In this document: in pieces, positions 42,726-51,819 of the stretch | Position numbering within the stretch: the stretch's first letter is position 1 | How the letters are laid out: each line of letters begins with the position of its first letter | NCBI GenBank assembly: GCA_022570795.1 | Contig: JAKUDP010000025.1 | Location: forward strand, 759,001-823,000 | Origin: Sphaerulina vaccinii | Lineage: Eukaryota > Ascomycota > Dothideomycetes > Mycosphaerellales > Mycosphaerellaceae | Reading direction: 5' to 3' | DNA length: 64,000 nucleotides | Program-made: the position numbers and the translations under genes | Notes under the pieces: model-generated | Database searches by the model: none | Seen by the model: the letters and a program-made list of their open reading frames with translations, nothing else | What the model was told of the DNA's origin: nothing

Positions 42726-44135
42726 CTACTCATCGTCCTCTTTGAACACGCCCTTCCCATAGTAATTGGTCACATTCGTGAAGTCCTTTGGGTTCATCAT
42801 GAACTCCTCATAAGACAACCCTCTTCTCTTCATGACCTTACTCGTCGTCTTGTTCCCTTTGTACGCCCTCTCATCGACCACAGGTCTCCAACTCACACTC
42901 GCATACTCATGCATCAATCTCCTAATATAACAACTCGTAGCAGCTCTCGTCAAATACCTGTCCCTAAAAGTCGCAATATGATTCTTCACAATCATGTTCG
43001 CATTGAAAGGATTCTCCATATAGAATTTCACCTGGCTTTCCAGATCAGACCAGTCGCGTTTCACTGGGATGTAGTTCTGTTGAGCTCCTTCGGGTATGAG
43101 CAAGTGGGTGTAGTGTGTTGTCCACATAAGGTCATGTATGATTGGCAGATTATCGCAGTTGAGTAGGAACTTCAATCGGCCTGAGTACGCCATCCCTTCG
43201 GTATGTATCGCAAATCTGTACCCGCAGAACTCATCTATGCGAAGTTGATGTCCGTGTTTGGGATCATTCCAATCAATGGCGTGAACGGAAGCCCAGGTCT
43301 TGTTCATCGTGGTGTTGACGAGACCCATTCGAAGCTCTGGGTTGACCCATGCTGTGCCTCGCCAAGCTGCTTTTGGAATCTTATCCTCAAGAGGAGAGTC
43401 GTATTGGGAGGCCTTCATGCGAGCATCGTGGTAAGCACCCATATTCCTGTCGCTGAGAGCGTAGAAGTCGAAGTTTGGCATGACCCAGAATCGACGTTGT
43501 CGCTTGCCACGCTCGGTGGTGTTGTCAGCCAGCTCACGAGTCCAGACCCAGGTTGTGAACGTGTCAAACATGGTCGGAGGCTGGGAGAAGTCGGGCAGCG
43601 AAACGGTGAACTCAATCGTGGGGAGTCTCTCGCCACCAGCTCTTGCACTCTCCACAGCTCTGTGAAGCAAGTGGGTGGCTCCCAGTGCGCGTTCTACATG
43701 GCCCATCCTCGAATATGCCATGGTTGAGTTGATGATGCGAAGCTCGTTGCGATGAATGAGAAACCTGATATGGCCATCTGCAGGCATGTAAAGGTCATTC
43801 TCAACTATGCGATGGTTGCGTTTCTTCCAGTATCTGGCGGCGCGCTCGGCTTCGTAGTATAGATCCGGGAAAGCAGTGTTGCACTGTTCTGCGGTCAGAG
43901 CGTCCACGTATTCGTTGAAGAAGTACTCGTTCGTAGCATTGGACTGCGTCGTGGAGTTGAGGTCTGGATATCCATATGCTTCTGCTGATATCTCGCTGAG
44001 CCGCGTGGGCCGTGGTAGATGAGTTGGCTCGCTACTTCCTATGCTGTGGTATAGGAAGAAGCACTGGATGGCGAGCAGCGCCATCAAGACGTAGCTCAAT
44101 CGCTGCCATGATACTATGCCGCCCGTAGGCTCCAT
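42726..44135 (-). CDS. GT90-family glycosyltransferase (CAP10-like)
   Basis: Intronless, 469 residues. A short cytosolic tail and one membrane helix (LSYVLMALLAIQCFFLYHSIG) give a type II Golgi topology. The catalytic region shows CAP10/DUF821 features: FWVMPNFDFYALSD, KIPKAAWRGTAWVNPELR, HQLRIDEFCGYRFAIHTEGMAYSGRLKFLLNC and HYTHLLIPEGAQQNYIPVKRDWSDL. Relatives include capsule protein Cap10 of Cryptococcus and beta-xylosyltransferases; in ascomycetes they are thought to modify wall or secreted glycans. Several N-glycosylation sites lie in the stem. The GT90 family is clear; the sugar donor and acceptor are not. Confidence 0.9.
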   Translation of the reverse strand: MEPTGGIVSWQRLSYVLMALLAIQCFFLYHSIGSSEPTHLPRPTRLSEISAEAYGYPDLNSTTQSNATNEYFFNEYVDALTAEQCNTAFPDLYYEAERAARYWKKRNHRIVENDLYMPADGHIRFLIHRNELRIINSTMAYSRMGHVERALGATHLLHRAVESARAGGERLPTIEFTVSLPDFSQPPTMFDTFTTWVWTRELADNTTERGKRQRRFWVMPNFDFYALSDRNMGAYHDARMKASQYDSPLEDKIPKAAWRGTAWVNPELRMGLVNTTMNKTWASVHAIDWNDPKHGHQLRIDEFCGYRFAIHTEGMAYSGRLKFLLNCDNLPIIHDLMWTTHYTHLLIPEGAQQNYIPVKRDWSDLESQVKFYMENPFNANMIVKNHIATFRDRYLTRAATSCYIRRLMHEYASVSWRPVVDERAYKGNKTTSKVMKRRGLSYEEFMMNPKDFTNVTNYYGKGVFKEDDE

Positions 44136-44320
44136 GATGGCTGCTTGTCAAAGACGAGGTCCTCTCTCCATGTTCACGAGAAGATGCAAGACACAAGACC
44201 TGAACTGTTCTTCAAGGTGTGGTACTTGAAGCTAGCGCAAATCGCTACCAGATAAATCAGACGCCATGCCTAGATCGACTCTGGACTTCCTTATCACATG
44301 TGCTGCATATGCTTACAGAA

Positions 44321-44815
44321 TCACAAGATGAGTAATGAAGCAAGGCCTGCTGCTTGAGCGGCTGAGCTATGTCTGCATCGACTTGATGAGATTCTTTTCA
44401 GAAGCAGGATTCCGAGGCCTCGACCAGCGAACGAGCAAATCGGGGATGTGGGCGATATGGAAACGGCCGAGGTGCAGCGCCACAAACGGGACTCCTCTTC
44501 TTCATTTTCCTTCCATCGCTTGCAGTAGTCATGGCAATGGTCTTCTTGGCGATTCAGGTGATGTGTTTTGTTAATGGGACCACAAAGTGATATGCGAAGA
44601 GTGTCGATGATGTTTTGGTAGAAGAGAAGAGGTGAGGTGTCGATCTGGCTGAAAAGGCCATGGACAGGGGTACGTACAACTTGGCGCAAATCACAGAGAG
44701 TCTTTGATATGTCTTCAATATCGTGAATTCGATGGTGCTTGGCTGTAAGAGAAGTGAGAGAAGTGAGATCAGCTGCTAGAGACGAAGAAGTGAGCTCGAA
44801 ATCTAATGTGTCCAC
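44321..44815 (-). CDS. Hypothetical protein, doubtful
   Basis: A 164-codon frame starting MDTLDFELTSSSLAADLTS. Its first third (HHRIHDIEDISKTLCDLRQVV) looks protein-like and is followed by a potential GTACGT donor, so the rest of the frame may be intron. No domain recognised. It lies upstream of the GT90 gene in the same orientation. Confidence 0.3.
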   Translation of the reverse strand: MDTLDFELTSSSLAADLTSLTSLTAKHHRIHDIEDISKTLCDLRQVVRTPVHGLFSQIDTSPLLFYQNIIDTLRISLCGPINKTHHLNRQEDHCHDYCKRWKENEEEESRLWRCTSAVSISPTSPICSFAGRGLGILLLKRISSSRCRHSSAAQAAGLASLLIL

Positions 44816-44900
44816 GTATCATAGCGGGCACCACACAGCGACACAGTGCAGAGTTCAGTACGATTCTATGTATGTCTAGGCGATTAGTATATCTCAAGCA

Positions 44901-46008
44901 TCAGTCAAATTCAATGCCTTTTTCTTTCATTTTCTTGAGCCACTCGATATTGGCATTCTGAACCTCATAGCCTTCCGGCGGGGTGTACCTCTCAATGGCA
45001 TTCGCAGGCTTGTGTGCTTTCGACAATACCTCTATTCCGTACTAGATGGAGTCGTAAGCTGATACTGTCCTATAACGCACAACATATAACACTCAGCCTT
45101 ACCTCCCTTGGAACCTCTCGCGTCGTGGCCATTGCGTGGAAATCGTCCCACCGCATGCACATGCGCTTAGTGCGAAATTCTGGTACAGCTTCATGATGGC
45201 CAGCTTGCCATACCATGCGACTCAGCTTCATGGATGGCATACACCTAAAAGTAGTAGGTACAAGGGTTAGCGAAGATCTCTGGAAATGCAGGCTATCTCA
45301 CTCAATGTCTGTCCTCAAGCCCAGCACCTGAGTGGGTGCGAGCTTGGCGAGACACTGAAGCGAGCGCATGCCTTCAATCTACTGCTTTTACTCACATCAG
45401 CTCCTGGCGTATGATCTCTAAGCAGTGAGTCCAATGTATCCAGTGAATAGGGTTCACAAGCTCAGGATCAGTCTTGCTGCCAGTCGATTCAGCGAGGAGC
45501 ACCGATCCAAGATTAGGAAGATGCTTACAAGTAACGTGGATATGTGTGATATGCGTTCTTTCGCCAGACGTCCAGGCAATGTAGAAGATGGTAGCCATGG
45601 AACTCCACAAGATACTTGCCAGGACTGTCTGGCCATTCCACTGCTGACTCCACGGATCCGTGCATTTTGATGAGCTCGTCTTCTCTTACCAACATATAGT
45701 GAGAGGCTGAGATATCTTCCCAAGCTTCGTCTGCAGCGGAACCGGGTGATGGGTCTTGCTCATAGATGTTGCTCTTGTTTCCCCAGAGGTCGCCACCGAG
45801 CACGACATCCTCAATGCGTGGCTTGAAGTCTTTGTACAGTGGAGCTTTCGCGCAGTCAGCTATGTTGCGATGGACAGAGGCAACAAAGAAGACACTATCG
45901 CATACAGTACGTGTCTGCCGTTCTTATACGCTCTGCTCACTGTGGGTGCGTATAGTATGCGCGAGTAGCGAAGAAAGTGGCCAGCGCACTCATACTATTG
46001 CCACCCAT
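44901..46008 (-). CDS. UstYa-like (DUF3328) oxidase
   Basis: Exons 45941-46008, 45529-45894, 45396-45476, 45103-45244 and 44901-45041 give 265 residues. Two copies of the family's HxxHC motif are present: YHLLHCLDVWRKN and IHWTHCLEIIRQELMC. The rest fits the group (GGDLWGNKSN, MRWDDFHAMATTREVP, and the tail NIEWLKKMKEKG). UstYa proteins are copper-dependent oxidases that cyclise or modify core peptides of fungal ribosomal peptides such as ustiloxin. The start is uncertain: from ATG 46130 another frame encodes a typical cytosolic leader (MTSLAGHDYKQASLSD, RRQPHWLWVAIV) that meets TGA at 45990 just as the membrane helix begins, so a single-base loss may have shortened the protein. A repeat-peptide precursor lies divergently 2 kb away. 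Confidence 0.78.
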
Positions 46009-47987
46009 AGCCAATGAGGCTGACGCCGTGGAGGGCCAATATGGTGTCGTTCGAGGTTGACATCGCCAGCCTCTGAATCACAATCTGACAGTGAAGCCTG
46101 TTTATAGTCGTGCCCTGCGAGACTAGTCATGTCTAAAGATCGTCCGGACCAGATGCTGCTGAGAGCTTGATCATGAAGTCGAAGTCCTCAGAAAGTGGAG
46201 GGAGGGCCTAGAGAATTGGAAGACTCGCAGCTCAGGTGAGTTGCTGTCCCATGCTGCATCGCTTTTTGCAGGCAAACCAACGAGCTCCCACGTGTTGACC
46301 TATCTCTCCAGGCCCTGCACCAGCGATATGCGGCATCCGGCCGTTCATCTGTTGCATCGCGGCACCCTTGAATTTCGGTGTCGTTGGCCGCAATGCATGC
46401 CTTCAAATAGGGTAGACACAACTTCGAGCCTCTCATGCCTCAGATGTATAGCAGGGCTGACGTCCTATACAGGTAGCATGTGCCAATACCTTGATGATAG
46501 TAGCATGTCTGATGATGACAAACTTGCTGGTGAGTGTTATCAGAAAGTTATACCGACTGGCGACGACAGATTGCGTCAATACTCCTGGGATCGCATATTG
46601 TCCGCAACTTACGAATCCGAAGCTGATGACTTATGTTTATGTACAGGTCGAAAACATCATCTTGTTCTTTCCGCTGCTACTTTGACTCTCCCAACATTTG
46701 CCTTCTGGCCTTTCGCACACATTTGTTTCTTAGCACATTTGTTTCTTAGCTTCAAGTGTTGCTAACAGGCTCAAGGTTACCTCACTTGGGAACTTAAGGC
46801 CGTCGACTCGCTATGTATGCACTGCACTCCTGGCTTGTGCAACAGCAACAAGGGCAGAATGACCAGGCAGCTCGTCCTTCGAAAGTACCACAAACGCCTT
46901 GGAATGCCTCAATCGGCAAACGCTAGACCGCACCGGCAAGAACGGTCTATGTATGCGACCTGAAGACTACGAGCCTCACTAGCCTGTCAATACAAATGAC
47001 ACGATTACTGAAGCATGGCAGGAAGGCCTTGGTGTTAATCATTTCGACTTCATATTGGACTCATTGCCCATGCTGCAGACAGCACGTGGCTGTAGAAGTG
47101 GTTCTGGCCCACCAGCTCAGGTCCTGATTGCCGAGAATACATACTTCTGTATGTCGCACGGCGACTCACATGAACGAGGATGGTTCTTCCTGTCCGTGCC
47201 AATCTGGATTTGCATCTGCATGGAGAACAAGGATGAAAAAGACTCTGGAGTAATCCGTCTATATACTGCACGAGTCGTGGTAGGCAATGGTAGGCATGCA
47301 CGCTGTAATCCGTCTATATACTGCACGAGTCGTGGTAGGCAATGGTAGGCATGCACGCTGACCACTCTTAACTACTCTGGCTAGCTACAGCGCGACAGTG
47401 ATATGGAGAGGAGCTCCACATGATGCCTACGTATTGATATGGATGGTTGGATAGCCCTTGCGATTGCATACAGCGTGGCACCCACCCAATCAAGCACCTT
47501 GTGGATCTGAGCTGGCTCATGGCGGCTACTCTACGATCGATCGTGCCAGTGACTCTACCCTTCTCCAAGAGAATTGTCGACCCATCGCCCTTGTAGCAAC
47601 TTCCAAGCCTTGATCAAGCAGGCCTGATTCAATCTGCTGTCAATACCGCATCAGGAAATAGGGTCCCATTGGTTTTGACGACAGGCACGCCATATGCACT
47701 TTTTCCAAGCCGCGGCAGTTCACAGTGAAAGACATAGGCAAATCGTAGCGATGACTGATCAGACCTACCTGTGGACCAGTCCCAACCCCCTGAATGTACA
47801 TTGCGAGGAGCTCAACTATGCAACAATACAGCCACGCCTCGATGCTATGCATTGCCATTGGCCGTGTACCATAACGCGATATACGGCCGTTTCTCCCTAC
47901 TTCAGCTGACGAGAAAGCCACCGCATCTTCATCAAGTCATACATCCCGAAAGTCTGTCTCTGACCAAAGTGAGAGTGAAGGAGAGCA
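46009..47987. other. 2 kb between UstYa-like gene and peptide precursor
   Basis: No gene I can support. A 174-codon plus-strand frame at 46241-46765 and a 93-codon minus-strand frame at 47640-47921 lack motifs. It contains the perfect 55-bp tandem duplication at 47250-47359 and a 16-bp direct duplication (CACATTTGTTTCTTAG) at 46718-46749. This is the shared 5' region of the two divergent genes. Confidence 0.45.
47250..47359. repeat. Perfect 55-bp tandem duplication
   Basis: Units 47250-47304 and 47305-47359 are identical, starting GTAATCCGTCTATATACTG and ending GGCATGCACGCT. Absence of any difference indicates a very recent duplication, or an assembly artefact. Confidence 0.9.
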
Positions 47988-48362
47988 ATGCACGCCCAAC
48001 AGATTCTTCTCTTTGCGGCCGCTCTAGCCACTACCTGCTGTAAGAAGATCGACCTCCAAGCATGGAAATCAATGTTCACTAACCAGCATATAGATGCGGC
48101 CGCAATACCAGTCTCTGGTTTCGTCGACTTCGAGAAGCGTCAATACGCCACATGAACAGACTACATTCCGGCGACAGACAAACCTCGAGAAGTCAAGCTA
48201 GAGAAATCTAAGCGCCAATACGCCACGTGGACCGATTACATTCCTGCGACGGACAAGCCCCGTGAGGTCAAGCTTGAGAAAGCCAAGCGCCAATACGTCA
48301 CGTGGACCGAGGGCCCTGCTGACGAGAAGAGAGATGTTGGCTACGAAGAAGAAGCTGCATAG
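47988..48362 (+). pseudogene. Secreted KR-repeat peptide precursor, dikaritin-like, with internal stop
   Basis: Exons 47988-48039 and 48094-48362, with a 54-nt intron (branch point ACTAACC, acceptor ATAG). The product starts with a signal peptide (MHAQQILLFAAALATTCYA), then a short leader and repeats each opened by a dibasic Kex2 site: two full 75-nt units (48141-48215, 48216-48290) and a truncated third (48291 on), each starting QYAT or QYVT and carrying TDYIPATD in full units. A further KR follows near the end. This is the layout of fungal Kex2-processed ribosomal peptide precursors (ustiloxin, phomopsin and asperipin type). In the first unit the Trp codon of the other units is TGA (48153-48155), so translation should stop after 37 residues. 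The UstYa-like gene is divergent upstream. Confidence 0.72.
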
Positions 48363-49924
48363 CCAAGTGCACTCAAGGAAGTGGTGGCCTTTGCCCCTCA
48401 ACGGGCACTGGAACGAAATATGCGTGGAGTTGCTATACTCATCACGCTTTCTGTCATCTGCGTATATATCGACGTAACGGTGGATTTCAAGCTATCATAT
48501 GACAACGCGCTCTGCTTAGCATCATCTTCCACCATGCCGGAGCAACTTCATGTCTGATCTGTATTACTACGGCTCGAGGCTCGATATGAGATTGCTTGAT
48601 GTCTGCTACTTCACCCTCTTGGCCTCATCAAACAAAATAGAAGCAACTGACAACCACTCGCGCTTAGCACTCCCAAATATGATGCTCTCAGCTCCCGCCG
48701 TGGTTGAAGCAATTGCCAGAAGCAGCACGACGTTTCCCACTCGACGTCGACACGCCGAAGCATGCTCCACGGAGTAACAAGACGAAGCGAAGTCGAGCGA
48801 GGATTGATCGTATACGAATACGCAACCGCACGAACACTGACTACAACCTCAGGATTACCCACTCGGCAGACACATTTTCATCCACATCCAGCGATGGCGC
48901 AGCAAATGATCATGAAATAGTGGACATGCAGGTTTAAAAGGTCCGCAGGAGGCATTCGTCAGCGAGTTGATTTGGTGGAGCTCCCATCGTTGAGAAACTT
49001 ATGGCCTTGAGAGCAGCATTAACGTCCGAATGCGCACGACTCGCCTGTAAGGTCGTGAGAGAGATGGAGCAATCGTCCCATCTATATGCTACATAGGTGC
49101 TTGCAATGACACTCGGACTGCCATAATGCGTTATTCCGACTGCATATCACATACGATATGTCAATATGTTGCTAGCTGTACTTGCTAGTACTATGGGCCC
49201 TCGCTCTGTTCACAGCTGCGATGGCCGCTCGTGAGCACCAGCTACCTCCTAGCACAATCCTCTCGACTTTCCTCGCCTGCCGTAGCTACTCCGTCCAGAC
49301 TGCCTACTCTACCAGATCGCACGTCTCCTCTTCGACGGCTTAAGATAATTCACCATCGTCCTAACAAACATAGCCGCCTCCTCACAAGCCTCATATCGCC
49401 ACGTCCTAGAGGGTGCTGCTCTCAGACCAGCTCAACGCCGAAGCACTTGTCACGTGTAGCACGGTGTCGCTGCTTCGGACGACTACACGGATTGAAGGCA
49501 TCTTCAGATGCTGCTTGACTCGAGTTGGTCGCGGGTCTCAAGAGAATGCTAGCCAGTATGCTTCAAGCATGTTCGCCATCGCGTGCAAGCGCATTATACC
49601 AGACACGAAAGCACGATATCCTGAGTATTCCAAACGTCCTGGCTTGGCAGAGCCTCCGTCCTCCGTCCACTCGTGAGGTGCTTGGCAGGTGAATAGCATG
49701 TCGCAAGATCAGACATGCAACGGCTTTGTGTGTCCCAGGAAGCGTGTCTCTGTGAGCCCTGAGCTTGGGAAATTGACTCATCGTCACGAAACCAGTGTCC
49801 GCCTCAAGATGGCTTCGGCCTGTAAGCATGATACTTCTGCCCACTCTCCAATTCACTCCTAAACATCTGCGGTTGAGGCTCCGATCCAGGAAGTTCACAG
49901 ATATTCCTCCTGTTGTTATTTTCA
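48363..49924. other. Gene-poor 1.5 kb downstream of the peptide precursor
   Basis: Scattered short frames on both strands (e.g. 95 codons at 49231-49518, 120 codons at 49563-49925) without motifs. No further biosynthetic gene was seen here. Confidence 0.4.
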
Positions 49925-50671
49925 TCAGTCACGAAGATCGCAGGTCCACTGTTCATCACCGGTTTCCTCTCCAGCCTGGCGGACGGCATTCTCTTGATAG
50001 ATTCCGCGTCCCAGGGCTCCTGTGTTGTCGAAGGTCTGGTGGAGTCCACTATACATATCAAAGTCAGCAAGTAAAGTGAGGAGTGGAACGATGTAGCTTA
50101 CGCCAAGACGAATCAGCCTTATTATCCCTCCCATATGCGACTAGACTGACCACAGATCCTTCGTATGGTCCTTTGCGCTATTTTGAGCTTCTTTTTCTGC
50201 GATCTTCCTGCGATCGCGTCGCAAAAGCCACAGTATGCCGAATGCCAAGAGGGCTAGGACTGCTAGACCTCCTACTACTCCACCGGCTATTGCGCCGCCG
50301 TTTACTGATGATGATTGTGCTGGGATAGCTGAGGCTGTAGCGCTCGATGCTAGAGCAGAAGACGTGCTCGTCGCGATTGAAGATGTTCTGCTAGTGGCAG
50401 ATGTCGTGGTTTGTATAGTAGTAGGAGATGGACTTGATGTTGTCGTTATTGATGTTGACGAACTCTCGCTTGTACTGGCAGGAGTCGCACTGGTGCGTGT
50501 CGACGTCGTCGCAACCGCAGTCGTCGTTGGCGCCTCGGATGTAGTCGTAACTTGATCGCGCGTCTTTGTCTTCTTTGGTTTATCTGTATCTTGTGTCTGC
50601 GTCTGCTCCGAGGATGGATCTATCAAGCTTGAGAGAAAGCCTCCAATGGGACCAAATGGATTGTCAGCCAT
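49925..50671 (-). CDS. Ser/Thr-rich single-span membrane protein, Mid2/Wsc-like
   Basis: Model: exons 50151-50671 and 49925-50048 (GTCAGT donor), 214 residues. A short N-terminus (MADNPFGPIGGFLSSLIDP) is followed by about 75 residues of Thr/Ser repeats suited to O-mannosylation, one membrane helix (GGAIAGGVVGGLAVLALLAFGILWLL) and a basic RRDRRK stop-transfer. This resembles wall-stress sensors of the Mid2/Wsc type, but no signal peptide or WSC domain is present. Without the splice the frame ends at 50141 (176 residues). The downstream exon also has a second frame to 49804 rich in tail-like motifs (RRNICELPGSEP), which would need a one-base shift, so the cytosolic tail is uncertain. Confidence 0.6.
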
Positions 50672-51787
50672 TTCTGATGTGTTGTTGTCTGTGAATGAGC
50701 ATCGTGAACAGGTGAGGTATTGTGTTGTGTTTGAGAAGTCTCCCCCTCTCGTTGCAGGCTAGGCCATATTGGACTTTGTAGTGGCTTGATGTCGCGAAAG
50801 TCTATGAAATGACATGCAGATCATCAAGAAGTCACACCCTGTAATGACTCGAACAGCTGGCGTATCAAGCCTACTACAACCGCCAGCGGTACAGCTTTCG
50901 AGGTCTTCTTGTATGTTTCAGGTTCTTGTCACTGGCACTGGTAGCACGGGAGCAGGGCTTGCGAGGACCGCCCTATTCAGATCAGCGAGACAATGAACTG
51001 GAGTCGCAGCGTATTGTAGCAATGCATCGCGTTCCATCACCATGAAGCGAGCAATTGGCTCTCGGCGTCACCCACGTGCGGCGTTCGAAACCTCTTGCGA
51101 TTCTGCGACGACACGATGAGACGGCGCCTAAGTCTCAGGAGGAGTTCGAAGTGGAAGATGTTGCAGCTGACAAATCTTTGCGAATCCGAAACTCTGCTGC
51201 TTTCGCTCTGTGATTCGCTTCACTCCTAGAGGCGCTAGTTCGTTGTCTATGTCCTGCACCCGTAGTGGTAGTGGAGTGTGAGCGGTAATTGGACGTGGAA
51301 GTAGACGCAGCGTTTGCAATCCCTGCTAAAAAGAGACCATGGCTGCAATATTTGTGTTGCTACTGCCGCCTACAAGTAAGTCTCCTTGTGCCGAACGGTC
51401 AGGGTTCCATCGAGTCTTAGATGTTCAGATAGTTGTTGGCCTCTGAGGGATGCGTGGACATCCAAGCGCGAATGTAACGAAGGTTTTGAAGGGTTTGTTG
51501 TCGCTTGCGCACCGAGGGCTGAGGAAAGTGGTCGTTGCCGGCTTCTCTGCGATCTTGCGCTGTCTATGCTACTACAAGCAGCCTTAACGTGCGAACGAAG
51601 TTGACACGCGGAACAGAGAGGTTGTATCGAAATCCAAACTTCGTGTCTGATATCTCTCGCAGACGCAGCCGCCTATACAGCTTAGCGCAAAGACAGTGCA
51701 CGGCGGCAATGTTCACATTCCTCGAGCCTTGCACCTTTTCAGTATGATCCCACTGCATTCTCACTGAGTCTTCTGGGCTTGAGACTT
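50672..51787. other. Intergenic, no gene seen
   Basis: About 1.1 kb of motif-free short frames, containing the promoter of the mucin-like gene and 3' flank of RBM25. Confidence 0.45.
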
Positions 51788-51817
51788 GTAGCACGTCGCA
51801 ACTCGGACCTTGACAAG
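51788..51817 (+). repeat. 30-bp inverted copy of an RBM25 coding segment
   Basis: The bases GTAGCACGTCGCAACTC, then GGACCTTGACAAG, read on the plus strand as VARRNSDLDK. The RBM25 gene encodes the same peptide on the minus strand at 52750-52779, with 28 of 30 bases matching. The copy lies two bases beyond the RBM25 stop codon. Confidence 0.85.
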
Positions 51818-51819
51818 CC

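Noticed and set aside
46241..46765. 174-codon plus-strand frame between the UstYa-like gene and the precursor, considered as a third cluster gene
   Set aside because: No biosynthetic motif, and it contains a 16-bp tandem duplication; nothing links it to the pathway.
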